24,449 bases of DNA from an uncultured Clostridia bacterium (GCA_947302065.1 CAMYUO010000002.1:1-24449); one strand, 5' to 3'; positions 6,975-14,559 are shown, numbered from the stretch's first letter. Program-made: numbers and translations. Notes: generated by a model from the sequence alone, not told the origin.

Positions 6975-7376
6975 ATGAAAGAGAACAACAAGACAACTAA
7001 AAAGATCGAGATAAGAAAAGTTATGATACTGTTTGCGTGCATGTTCGCTGCGATATGCGCACTCAACCTCGCATTCTCAACAACGGCCGCAAAGAGCAGA
7101 GATGGTTACTACACCTGCACAAAAAACAGCGGCGCACTGGTGAGCACATATGACAACATGTCATTCGCTCAGCGTGATGACGTTCAGTTCATCTTCGGTG
7201 CGGGCGACGAGGTCCAGATCGCTGACACTGCCCTTTTCGGCACGAGCAAGGCTGTTATCACATCACGCAACGTAAGATATGATATGAAAGACGGAAAATA
7301 CTACGATACATACTGGGCAAAGACAGGCGACAACAAGCTCTTCCTGCTTTCAAGAGACAGCATCTGCACAAAGTAA
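6975..7376 (+). CDS. Small membrane-anchored or secreted unknown protein
   Basis: This 133-aa protein has a basic N-terminus, one hydrophobic segment (about residues 16-35, VMILFACMFAAICALNLAFS) and an extracellular remainder of about 95 residues rich in Asp, Tyr and Lys. The segment is followed by TTAAKS, which could be a signal peptidase site. No family was recognised. The ATG at 6975 has GGGAGA 8 nt upstream; a TTG at 6960 in frame has no SD and is rejected as start. It is a single-gene unit with its own promoter and terminator. The sequence shows topology only, not function. Confidence 0.75.
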   Translation: MKENNKTTKKIEIRKVMILFACMFAAICALNLAFSTTAAKSRDGYYTCTKNSGALVSTYDNMSFAQRDDVQFIFGAGDEVQIADTALFGTSKAVITSRNVRYDMKDGKYYDTYWAKTGDNKLFLLSRDSICTK

Positions 7377-7433
7377 GCTATCCACACATCTTTTTCCGAG
7401 ATGTTTCATACACACCATATTCTCCCCCTATTC

Positions 7434-7463
7434 GCCGTCCGCTTTTGCGGGCGGTCTTTCTTT
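7434..7463 (+). terminator. Intrinsic terminator after the small membrane protein gene
   Basis: CCGTCCGC (7435-7442) and GCGGGCGG (7447-7454, one G-T pair) form an 8-bp G/C-rich stem with a TTTT loop, followed by TCTTTCTTTTT. Confidence 0.85.
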
Positions 7464-7501
7464 TTGGTTATAAACAAACATTGAACATTTGCCGTCAACA
7501 C

Positions 7502-7530
7502 TTGACATAGTGCCGAGAATATTATATTAT
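7502..7530 (+). promoter_or_regulatory. Promoter of the GntR-family gene, followed by an A/T palindrome
   Basis: TTGACA (7502-7507), a 17-bp spacer and TATTAT (7525-7530). The palindrome TTATTATAATAA (7527-7538) overlaps the -10 and start region and could be an autoregulatory operator; the operator role is inference. Confidence 0.62.
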
Positions 7531-7578
7531 TATAATAAGTTAATAATATGAGTTTTTAACTCAGGCAGGAGGAGTGTT

Positions 7579-7956
7579 ATGAACGTTATAGACGAATCTA
7601 TCCCGATCTATGCGAGGATAGCTGAGGGCATCAAGGATCACATTCTGATGGGCGACATCAAGGAGGGTGAGCAGATCACCTCGACGACACAGATCTCGAA
7701 AGAATACAACATCAGCATACCGACGGTGAACAAGGGCATCAGCATTCTCGTACTCGAGGGCATTCTTTTCAAGAAAAGAGGCATCGGAATGTTCGTTGCT
7801 GAGGGTGCTGTGGACAAGCTCATCGAGGAGCGCCGCAAGGTTTTCAGAGAGCAGTATGTGCAGAGCATGCTGGTGGAGGCAAAGCGTTTGCGCTACTCTG
7901 TTGACGAACTTCAGAAAATCGTTGTGGAGGTCTACAACGAACAGAACGGCAAATAA
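7579..7956 (+). CDS. GntR-family transcriptional regulator, YtrA-like (short form)
   Basis: This 125-aa protein has an N-terminal winged helix-turn-helix (about 8-77): IPIYARIAEGIKDHILMGDI, then TTQISKEYNISIPTVNKGI as the recognition region and KKRGIGMFV as the wing. A short helical tail (about 80-125) provides dimerisation but no room for a ligand domain, as in the YtrA subfamily. AGGAGG precedes the ATG. Members usually sit beside ABC transporter genes and repress their own operon; here the gene is alone between a promoter and a strong terminator. A self-contained regulator acting at its own A/T-rich promoter palindrome and elsewhere is the simplest reading. Confidence 0.88.
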   Translation: MNVIDESIPIYARIAEGIKDHILMGDIKEGEQITSTTQISKEYNISIPTVNKGISILVLEGILFKKRGIGMFVAEGAVDKLIEERRKVFREQYVQSMLVEAKRLRYSVDELQKIVVEVYNEQNGK

Positions 7957-7961
7957 AACTT

Positions 7962-7989
7962 ACGCAGTCTGTACAGACTGCGTTTTTTT
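7962..7989 (+). terminator. Intrinsic terminator of the GntR gene
   Basis: A perfect 10-bp palindromic stem, ACGCAGTCTG (7962-7971) with CAGACTGCGT (7974-7983), has a 2-nt loop gap and a T run to 7989, starting 5 bp after the stop codon. Confidence 0.9.
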
Positions 7990-8055
7990 GTGCACAAAAC
8001 GGGCAGGCGTGCGGCGGCGTAAAGTGGTGAAAAGCCTGAAAGCACGCTGAAACTA

Positions 8056-8084
8056 TTGACAAATCATAGCAGCTATATTATACT
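8056..8084 (+). promoter_or_regulatory. Promoter of the dlt-like envelope operon
   Basis: TTGACA (8056-8061), a 17-bp spacer and TATACT (8079-8084). The 5' UTR is about 85 nt and contains two small G/C hairpins (around 8100-8112 and 8149-8167). No other promoter was seen before 14336, so the operon is probably one transcript. Confidence 0.8.
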
Positions 8085-8175
8085 TTAAAATAGTATTTTG
8101 CGCCTTTACGGCGGCAGATGTGAGTTTTTGCAAGGGAGTGAAACAGGGAGCTGCGCTCGGCAGCCTCGCTTTTGA

Positions 8176-9333
8176 ATGAAAAAGACATTTTCAAATCAGA
8201 TAAAAGCCTGCTGCTGTGCGGCAATGCTGTTTTGCCTGCTTTGCGCATTCACAGGCTGCAATGACGAGAGCAGCTGTGCGGACTCTTCACAGGCAGACGA
8301 AAGCTCCTCGCAGGCGGCTGCGGTGACGGAAACTGTATCTGCTGCTGAGCAGGGCGACAAGATCCCGCCTGTGGTAAAGGCGGCGGACATGGAGGCCTTT
8401 GCAGGCGACAGCGTAAGCTACAAAAAGAACGTTATCGTGACGGACAACGAGGACGAGAACCCGAAGATTTCAATAGACAGCTCAAAGGTCGATTTGCAGA
8501 CGCCGGGAAAATACCCTGTGGTTTACACGGTGACGGACAAGGCGGGCAACAAGACGGAGCTTAAGATAACGATAACGGTCAAGAAAAAGCCTGCGGTGGA
8601 GATCAAGGCGGTCGAAAAATACAACGACAAGCGTGCAAATGAGATACTTTCGGAGATAACCGACAGCTCGATGAACACGATGCAGAAAGCGTTTGCGATA
8701 TACCTCTGGGCAAAGTCGAGCATAATCTACATCGGCGAATCGGACAAGTCGAATTACAAGAACGCTGCAAAAGAGGGCTTTGAGAACATGGCGGGCGACT
8801 GCTACACATACTATGCGGTGTCAAAGGTGCTGCTTGAAAAGATAGGCGTAAAGACTTACGACATGGTCAAGCTGCGTGAATCATCAGACCAGCCGAGACA
8901 TTACTGGCTGCTCATCGACATAGGCACGGGCTGGTATCACTTTGACAGCACGCCTTACAAAGACGGTTATGATTATTTCTTTATGGTCACGCAGGCTGAG
9001 CTTGACGCGTGGGACAACAAGTACAGACCAGGGTGTCACAACTACGCAAAAGACGGTGTGCCCGAGCTTTCGACAAAGTCGGTGCAGTCACAGCTGACAT
9101 ACCCCGAGAGACTTCCGATGGACGACGATGACGACAGCAGCAATACTGACAGCAGCAGCAAATCGGACAGCAGCAGTAAGGCCGAGACCACCAAGGCGAC
9201 AACGAGCAAAACGACCACAAGCAAGACTGTCACCAGCAGGACGAGCACAAGCAAGACGAGCACAAGCAAAACAGACAGCAGTAAAACTGACAGCAGCAAG
9301 GCAGACAAGGGAGAGCACAGCGATGCAGCATAA
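8176..9333 (+). CDS. Transglutaminase-like lipoprotein with Ig-like domain
   Basis: This 385-aa protein has a signal peptide ending in lipobox F-T-G-C (Cys28), a Ser-rich linker, a Cry22-type Ig-like domain (about 63-136, ending TVTDKAGNKTELKITITV), a transglutaminase-like Cys-His-Asp domain (about 150-265) and a low-complexity Ser/Thr/Lys/Asp tail (about 316-385). Likely catalytic residues are Cys209 (GDCYTYY), His242 (RHYWLL) and Asp257 (HFDSTP). Such domains act as surface proteases, amidases or cross-linkers. It overlaps the ligase gene by 11 bp, so it is probably the first gene of the operon. The ATG has no nearby SD: AGGGAG lies about 25 nt upstream beyond a small hairpin, and an in-frame TGA directly before the ATG rules out an earlier start. 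Confidence 0.85.
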   Translation: MKKTFSNQIKACCCAAMLFCLLCAFTGCNDESSCADSSQADESSSQAAAVTETVSAAEQGDKIPPVVKAADMEAFAGDSVSYKKNVIVTDNEDENPKISIDSSKVDLQTPGKYPVVYTVTDKAGNKTELKITITVKKKPAVEIKAVEKYNDKRANEILSEITDSSMNTMQKAFAIYLWAKSSIIYIGESDKSNYKNAAKEGFENMAGDCYTYYAVSKVLLEKIGVKTYDMVKLRESSDQPRHYWLLIDIGTGWYHFDSTPYKDGYDYFFMVTQAELDAWDNKYRPGCHNYAKDGVPELSTKSVQSQLTYPERLPMDDDDDSSNTDSSSKSDSSSKAETTKATTSKTTTSKTVTSRTSTSKTSTSKTDSSKTDSSKADKGEHSDAA

Positions 9334-10840
9334 GAACGTACTTGAATATCTCGAGGCGACGGCAGGGCGTGTGCCCGACAAGGTCGCTTTTGCAGGCGAT
9401 GACTGTGAGCTGACGTTTGCGCAGCTGCACGAGCAGAGCCGTGCGGTCGGAAGCAGTTTGCTGAAAGAAGGCATAAGCGGTGAGCCTGTGGTGGTGTTCA
9501 TGTCAAAAAGCCCTGTCGAGACAGCGGCGTTTTTCGGGTGCATATATGCAGGGTGCAGTTATGTGCCGATAGACCCCGAGATGCCTCGTTTCCGCACGGA
9601 GCTGATATTTAAAAAGCTCTCGCCGAGGGCGGTCATATGCAGAAAGGACGAGCTAAGCGAGCTTGAAAGCTATGACTATGACGGAAAGATATTATGCTAT
9701 GAGGATATGACAGGCGGCGGTATCGACGACGAAGCGCTTGGCGACATCAGGCGCAGGCAGATAGACACCGACCCGATATACATAATGTACACGTCGGGCT
9801 CGACGGGCGTGCCAAAGGGCGTTATCGCCTGTCACCGCTCGGTGATAGATTACATCGAAAAACTGTCGAAGGTGCTGGGCATCACGCAGGACACGGTGTT
9901 TGCAAATCAGACACCGCTGTATTTCGATGCGAGCATGAAAGAGGTCTATCCGACGATAATGTTCGGTGCGACGACGTATCTTGTGCCAAAGCAGCTGTTC
10001 ATGTTCCCTTTGAAACTGATAGAATATCTAAACGAGCACAAGGTCAACACGATATGCTGGGTTGTATCGGCACTGGTGATAGTATCATCGCTGGGCGCAC
10101 TGAAAAGCGCAAAGCCGGAATATCTGAAAACGGTCGCTTTCGGCGGCGAGGTGTTCCCTGTCAAGCAATTCGGCAGGTGGAAAGAGGCTTTGCCCGAGGC
10201 GGAGTTTTTCAATCTTTACGGTCCGACGGAGATAACGGGAGTATGCTGTTATTACCGTGTGGACAGAGAGTTTGAAAAAGGCGACACGATACCTGTGGGA
10301 AAGGCTTTTGACAACACGGAGGTCTTTCTGCTGACTGATGACAATAAGCGTGCACAGCAGGGCGAGGTCGGCGAGATATGCGTGAGAGGAACGTCGGTGA
10401 CGCTCGGTTACTACAATGATTTTGAGAGGACGAGCGAGGCGTTCGTGCAGAATCCGCTAAACGACAAATACCCCGAGATCATATACAGAACGGGCGACCT
10501 CGGAAAGCTCAACGAGCATGGAGATATAGTTTTCGTTTCACGCAGGGACCACCAGATAAAACACATGGGTCACCGAATCGAGCTTGGCGAGATAGAGGTC
10601 AATGTCGGTATGCTCAGCGGTGTGGCGATGTGCGCTTGTCTTTACAACAAGCAAAAAGACAAGATAGAGCTGTTTTACACGGGCGACACCGAGCAGGCTC
10701 AGCTGCTTGCGGTGCTGAAAGAAAAACTCCCGAGATACATGCTGCCGAACAGGATACAGCGGCTCGAAAAGATGCCGCTGACGGTCAACGGCAAGATAGA
10801 CAGGGTGTATCTTCAGGGTGAGATAGACAAAGTAAAATGA
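9323..10840 (+). CDS. DltA-like amino acid:carrier-protein ligase (adenylation enzyme)
   Basis: This 505-aa ANL-family enzyme should activate an amino acid with ATP and load it on the carrier protein encoded next. Core motifs are complete: YTSGSTGVPKG (156-166), NLYGPTE (297-303), YRTGD (388-392), the SRRDHQIKHMGHRIELGE hinge (406-423) and the C-terminal Lys491 in NGK. Asp202 in YFDAS sits where amino-acid-activating members bind the substrate amine. DltA's Cys in the pocket strand, which selects D-Ala, seems replaced: the equivalent stretch here is NTICWVVSALVIVSSLG, and my hand alignment puts Val at that position. D-Ala is therefore likely but not certain. The ATG at 9323 follows AAGGGAG; an upstream extension to 9128 is only the lipoprotein tail read in another frame. 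Confidence 0.87.
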   Translation: MQHKNVLEYLEATAGRVPDKVAFAGDDCELTFAQLHEQSRAVGSSLLKEGISGEPVVVFMSKSPVETAAFFGCIYAGCSYVPIDPEMPRFRTELIFKKLSPRAVICRKDELSELESYDYDGKILCYEDMTGGGIDDEALGDIRRRQIDTDPIYIMYTSGSTGVPKGVIACHRSVIDYIEKLSKVLGITQDTVFANQTPLYFDASMKEVYPTIMFGATTYLVPKQLFMFPLKLIEYLNEHKVNTICWVVSALVIVSSLGALKSAKPEYLKTVAFGGEVFPVKQFGRWKEALPEAEFFNLYGPTEITGVCCYYRVDREFEKGDTIPVGKAFDNTEVFLLTDDNKRAQQGEVGEICVRGTSVTLGYYNDFERTSEAFVQNPLNDKYPEIIYRTGDLGKLNEHGDIVFVSRRDHQIKHMGHRIELGEIEVNVGMLSGVAMCACLYNKQKDKIELFYTGDTEQAQLLAVLKEKLPRYMLPNRIQRLEKMPLTVNGKIDRVYLQGEIDKVK

Positions 10841-10855
10841 AAAGAGGAAATCAAA

Positions 10856-11083
10856 ATGGAAGAGATTCTGGAAATACTCAGCGAACTGCATCCCGATGTG
10901 GATTTTGAAAACGAGGAAGGTCTTGTGGACAGAAGGATAATCGACTCGCTGGACATCGTAACGCTGGTGTCGGAGATAGATGACAGACTTGATGTCACTA
11001 TCCCTGCGGAAGAGATAATCCCCGAGAATTTCAACTCGGCAAAGGCTCTGAGCGAGCTTGTGCGCAGACTTGACGAAGAATAA
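10856..11083 (+). CDS. Acyl/aminoacyl carrier protein (DltC-like)
   Basis: This 75-aa acidic protein has the four-helix carrier fold pattern and a 4'-phosphopantetheine site at Ser31 in IIDSLDIVTLV. It should hold the amino acid as a thioester after loading by the upstream ligase and present it to the membrane acyltransferase. AGAGGAAA lies 6-7 nt before the ATG, with 15 bp between it and the ligase stop. Length and motif match DltC; a general acyl carrier is the alternative, but the neighbours favour a Dlt-type role. Confidence 0.88.
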   Translation: MEEILEILSELHPDVDFENEEGLVDRRIIDSLDIVTLVSEIDDRLDVTIPAEEIIPENFNSAKALSELVRRLDEE

Positions 11084-11096
11084 GCGCTGACAGGCT

Positions 11097-12680
11097 ATGG
11101 TTTTTAACTCGCTGCCTTTTGTCTGCTTTATGACAGGCACGCTGCTTTTATTCTATCTGATACCCAAAAAGGTGCAGTGGTGCTTTCTGCTCGTATGCAA
11201 CTATGTTTTCTACACGATAGCAGACCCACGCTATCTTATATTTATTGCGGCGACGACCGTGACGGTCTGGTTTGCGGCGATAAAGGCAGAGAAGATAAAC
11301 AACGAACAGAAAGAATATCTCAAGGCGCAAAAGGGTGAGATATCCAAGGCGGACAAACAGGCTTACAAGGACAAGATGAAACGCAGGCGGTGGAAGTGGC
11401 TGCTGATATGCCTGCTGCTCAATCTGGGCATACTTTCGGTGACGAAGTATACCAACTTTATGATAGACAACATCAATGATATTTTCAGCGGTGCGGTCTC
11501 GCTCAAACCCGTTGACATCATTGTGCCGATGGGAATATCGTTCTACACGTTCCAGTCGCTCGGATATCTTATAGATGTTTACAGGGCAAAGCACGAGGCA
11601 CAGCACAACATTTTCAAGTTTGCGCTGTTCGTTTCGTTCTTCCCGCAGCTTGCGCAGGGACCGATATGCAGATACTCCGACCTTGCGCCGTCGCTTTTAG
11701 CGCAGCACAGGTTTGACCGAAAGAACTTTTCCTACGGTGTGATGAGGATACTGTGGGGATATTTCAAGAAAGTGGTCATCGCTGACCGCATCGTGACGGG
11801 ACTGTCGACTATCGTGGGCAGCACGGAATACACGGGTGCTTATGTGCTGTGTGCTATGTTCTTCTACGCTTTGCAGCTTTACTGCGACTTTACGGGCGGA
11901 ATCGACATCACTATCGGCATTGCCGAGGCGATGGGCATCAAGGTCACAGAGAACTTCAATCTGCCGTATTTTTCAAAGAACATAAAGGAATACTGGAACC
12001 GCTGGCACATCACTATGGGCTCGTGGTTCACGGACTACATATTCTACCCTATCTCTGTTTGCTCGCCGATGCTCAAGCTCTCGAAATGGTCGAGAAAGCA
12101 TCTGCCTGCGGGCATAGGAAAAAGGGTGACGGTCTACATTGCCTGCTTTGTGGTCTGGCTGGCAACGGGCATCTGGCACGGTGCGGCGTGGCACTTTGTG
12201 GCGTGGGGACTGACAAACTACGTTGTTATTATGATCTCGCAGGAGTTAGAGCCTGCTTACGCTAAGTTCCACAAGAGATTCAAGGTCAAGGACAAGGCGT
12301 TTTACACGGTATTTCAGATAATCAGGACTATACTTCTGATGTCGGCGATAAGAATGTTTGACTGCTACCGTGATGTCGGCACGACGTTCAGGATGATGTG
12401 GAGCATGATAACATCGTTCAGGTTCTCGACGTTCTATGACGGGTCGCTGATGAAGATAGGTCTGACTGCGTCTGATTACATGATACTTGCGGTGGGAACA
12501 GCCGTGGTGCTGACGGTGAGCATTATCAAAGCCCGCAAGGGCAGCGTCAGGGACGGCATTTACGCAAGGTCCTCCATAGGCTTTTACAACATATGCGCTG
12601 TGCTGCTCGTTTCGACGCTGGTGTTCGGCGCTTACGGCGTGGGCTACGATCAATCGCAGTTCATTTACACGCAGTTTTAG
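11097..12680 (+). CDS. MBOAT-family membrane acyltransferase (DltB-like)
   Basis: This 527-aa polytopic membrane protein has about ten or more hydrophobic segments and the MBOAT core: PMGISFYTFQSLGYLIDVYR (144-163), FFPQLAQGPI (181-190), an ALQLYCDFTGGIDI segment (258-271), EYWNRWHITMGSWFTDYIFY (298-317) and GIWHGAAWHF (358-367) with the catalytic His361. A cytosolic basic loop (about 65-100) is inserted after the second helix. It probably moves the aminoacyl or acyl group from the carrier across the membrane to an outer acceptor with the SGNH partner. The start is 13 bp after the carrier gene and has only a weak SD (ACAGG), which suggests coupling to upstream translation. Confidence 0.92.
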   Translation: MVFNSLPFVCFMTGTLLLFYLIPKKVQWCFLLVCNYVFYTIADPRYLIFIAATTVTVWFAAIKAEKINNEQKEYLKAQKGEISKADKQAYKDKMKRRRWKWLLICLLLNLGILSVTKYTNFMIDNINDIFSGAVSLKPVDIIVPMGISFYTFQSLGYLIDVYRAKHEAQHNIFKFALFVSFFPQLAQGPICRYSDLAPSLLAQHRFDRKNFSYGVMRILWGYFKKVVIADRIVTGLSTIVGSTEYTGAYVLCAMFFYALQLYCDFTGGIDITIGIAEAMGIKVTENFNLPYFSKNIKEYWNRWHITMGSWFTDYIFYPISVCSPMLKLSKWSRKHLPAGIGKRVTVYIACFVVWLATGIWHGAAWHFVAWGLTNYVVIMISQELEPAYAKFHKRFKVKDKAFYTVFQIIRTILLMSAIRMFDCYRDVGTTFRMMWSMITSFRFSTFYDGSLMKIGLTASDYMILAVGTAVVLTVSIIKARKGSVRDGIYARSSIGFYNICAVLLVSTLVFGAYGVGYDQSQFIYTQF

Positions 12681-12689
12681 GAGGACGGT

Positions 12690-14336
12690 ATGAAAGTGAA
12701 AAAGAGAAAAGCGCTGAGGATAATCTCGGCGGTATGCTTCATAGCGTTCTGGGTGCTGCTTGTTTATTTTGTGCAGAGATTGCTGATGCCGAAATATCAA
12801 AGCGGCGTTGTGGAAGGCTCGATGATAGAGGAATACTACAAAGACGACACAAAGCACGATGTTATAATGGTCGGTGACTGCGAGGTATATGAGAACATCT
12901 CGACGGTCGAGCTGTGGCGCAGATACGGCATAACATCGTACATTCGAGGCAGCGCTCAGCAGCTGGCGTGGCAGTCATACTATCTGCTGGAGGACACACT
13001 GAGATTCGAGACGCCAAAGGTGGTAGTTTTCAATGTGCTGTCGCTCAAATACAACGAGCCGCAGAGCGAGGCTTACAACAGAATGACGCTCGACGGTATG
13101 CAATGGTCGAGTGCAAAGGTCGATGCGATAAATGCGTCGATGACGAAAGACGAGAAGTTCGAGGACTATGTTTTTCCGCTGTTCAGATACCATTCGAGGT
13201 GGTCGGAGCTGGAGGACGATGACTTTGCCCATTTGTTCTCAAAAGACCTTGTTACGCACAACGGGTATTACATGAGGGCAGATGTGCGGGCAGAGGGAGA
13301 ATTCCCCGATCCGACGCCTCTTGCTGATTACACGCTGGGCAGCAATGCGATGGATTATCTCGACCGCATAAGAAAGCTGTGCGAGGAAAATGGCATAAAG
13401 CTGGTGCTGATGAAAGCGCCGACGCTGTATCCGCACTGGTATGAGCAATGGGACGAGCAGATAAAGAAATACTCGAGCGACAACGGGCTTTCGTATCTGA
13501 ACTTTATTAGCTGCCGTGACGAGATAGGTCTTGACATGAGCAAGGATACATATGATGCGGGTCTGCACCTGAACATTTACGGTGCGGAAAAGCTGGCGGA
13601 CTATTTCGGCAGGTGGCTTGCCGATGAATGCAAACTGAGCGACCATCGCTCGGACGATGAGCTTGCGGCGCATTACGGCAAGCTGGAAGAGGCTTATGAC
13701 AATGAAAAGAATTCGCAGCTGCGTGAGATAGAGGAAAACGGCGAACTTATCTCTCACAAGCCTGCGGCAAAAAAGGAGACGAATGTTTTGAAGAACTTTA
13801 TTATCATTGCGGCGCTGGCTGTGCTGTGTCTGGTGCAGGTCGGCTGCGGTTCGGAATCGAAAAAGGAAACGGAAAGCGCAGGCGGTGCAAGCAGCTCGGC
13901 AAGCTCGGAGAGCGGACAGGAAAAGGCAGCACAGGGTGACGGTTTTGCGCTGGACTTTAACGGCACGCAGGTGGTGCTTGGTGCGGAAATGAAGCCTATC
14001 GCTGACAAGCTGGGCGAGCCGACGAAATACTTTGAGTCGCAGTCGTGCGCATATCAGGGACTTGACAAGGTATACACATACGGCGGTGTGACGATAAGGA
14101 CATATCCCGACAAAGAAGTTGACTATGTGCTGAGCATAGAGCTGAAAGACGATTCGGTATCGACGGCTGAGGGCATAAGCATCGGTGATGCAAAGGACAA
14201 GGTCAAGAAGGCATACGGTGATGCGGCATCGTCGACGGACACGTCGGATGTATTTGAAAAGGGCGACAGCAAGCTGTCGTTCATTTACGGCAATGACGGA
14301 AACGTTTCGTCTATCGTATACGAACTGAAAAAGTAA
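12690..14336 (+). CDS. DltD-like SGNH-fold protein fused in frame to a lipoprotein
   Basis: The open frame is 548 codons with no stop between two apparently distinct proteins. Residues 1-355 form a membrane-anchored SGNH/DltD-like protein: one N-terminal helix (about 8-30), then an extracellular domain. The nucleophile block reads MVGDCEVYENIS, with Cys64 where Ser is expected. The other pair is Asp289 and His293 in DAGLHLNIYGA. After a charged helix (about 320-365) a new signal-peptide-like helix and lipobox Q-V-G-C (Cys386) begin a second domain. Translated as one chain, this helix would put the C-terminal domain on the wrong membrane side, so either an internal start is used or the frame reflects a lost stop. 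SD GGAGG is 4 nt before the ATG region. The DltD-like partner is inferred from order and fold. Confidence 0.82.
   Translation: MKVKKRKALRIISAVCFIAFWVLLVYFVQRLLMPKYQSGVVEGSMIEEYYKDDTKHDVIMVGDCEVYENISTVELWRRYGITSYIRGSAQQLAWQSYYLLEDTLRFETPKVVVFNVLSLKYNEPQSEAYNRMTLDGMQWSSAKVDAINASMTKDEKFEDYVFPLFRYHSRWSELEDDDFAHLFSKDLVTHNGYYMRADVRAEGEFPDPTPLADYTLGSNAMDYLDRIRKLCEENGIKLVLMKAPTLYPHWYEQWDEQIKKYSSDNGLSYLNFISCRDEIGLDMSKDTYDAGLHLNIYGAEKLADYFGRWLADECKLSDHRSDDELAAHYGKLEEAYDNEKNSQLREIEENGELISHKPAAKKETNVLKNFIIIAALAVLCLVQVGCGSESKKETESAGGASSSASSESGQEKAAQGDGFALDFNGTQVVLGAEMKPIADKLGEPTKYFESQSCAYQGLDKVYTYGGVTIRTYPDKEVDYVLSIELKDDSVSTAEGISIGDAKDKVKKAYGDAASSTDTSDVFEKGDSKLSFIYGNDGNVSSIVYELKK
13788..14336 (+). CDS. 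Probable separate lipoprotein from an internal TTG start
   Basis: From TTG at 13788 the frame gives 182 aa beginning with a textbook lipoprotein signal (LKNFIIIAALAVLCLVQVGC, lipid Cys as residue 20). A Ser/Gly/Glu linker and a globular domain (about 50-182) follow, with two related segments: KPIADKLGEPTKYF and ISIGDAKDKVKKAYG. These resemble the small repeated beta-lactamase-inhibitor-like folds found in clostridial lipoproteins, though I cannot name a family. AAGGAG (13773-13778) lies 9 nt before the TTG, strong evidence for internal initiation. It is the last product of the operon and ends at the terminator. Confidence 0.6.
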   Translation: MKNFIIIAALAVLCLVQVGCGSESKKETESAGGASSSASSESGQEKAAQGDGFALDFNGTQVVLGAEMKPIADKLGEPTKYFESQSCAYQGLDKVYTYGGVTIRTYPDKEVDYVLSIELKDDSVSTAEGISIGDAKDKVKKAYGDAASSTDTSDVFEKGDSKLSFIYGNDGNVSSIVYELKK

Positions 14337-14340
14337 CAGA

Positions 14341-14370
14341 AAAACCACAGTCAGAAATGGCTGTGGTTTT
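14341..14370 (+). terminator. Terminator of the dlt-like operon (copy 1 of a duplicated terminator)
   Basis: AAAACCACAGTCA pairs with TGGCTGTGGTTTT around a GAAA loop (one T-G pair), a long stem ending in T residues just after the operon's stop. A near-identical copy lies at 14531-14559. Confidence 0.85.
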
Positions 14371-14379
14371 TAGATGTGA

Positions 14380-14518
14380 GAGGTTAGAGGTAAGAGGTTA
14401 GATGTTTGGGCAGTTGACCTGTTTCTGACCTCTTACCTCTAAAAAGCGAAGCGTTCTTGTTTCTAAAGGCGGAAAGCCCCCTTTCAGAAGTCAGAGGTTA
14501 GAGGTAAGAGGTTAGATG
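14380..14518. repeat. Direct and inverted repeats between twin terminators
   Basis: An identical 25-nt G/A/T-rich unit (begins GAGGTTAGAGGTAAGAGG) occurs at 14380-14404 and 14494-14518. Its core at 14385-14402 also pairs with 14424-14441 as an 18-bp stem with one G-T pair and a 21-nt loop. A weaker hairpin (AAAGGCGG with CCCCCTTT) lies between, around 14461-14489. No coding potential is visible. The segment looks like a small inserted repeat element. Confidence 0.8.
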
Positions 14519-14530
14519 ATATATCAAGCA

Positions 14531-14559
14531 AAAACCACAGTCAGAACGGCTGTGGTTTT
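14531..14559 (-). terminator. Terminator of the cyclase gene (copy 2)
   Basis: AAAACCACAG (14531-14540) and CTGTGGTTTT (14550-14559) form a stem flanked by A and T runs, so it works on both strands. It lies 12 bp beyond the stop of the minus-strand cyclase gene and matches the terminator at 14341-14370 at nearly every base. Confidence 0.82.

Noticed and set aside
9120..9310. Tandem-repeat-like Ser/Thr/Lys/Asp-coding stretch
   Set aside because: Codon-level low complexity of a protein tail; units are irregular and not a DNA satellite or CRISPR.
9128..9322. 65-residue N-terminal extension of the ligase
   Set aside because: It is the Ser/Thr/Lys tail of the upstream lipoprotein read in another frame; the SD and family start support 9323.
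13239..14348. 369-codon minus-strand frame opposite the SGNH gene
   Set aside because: Shadow of the plus-strand coding region; no SD and no recognisable domain.
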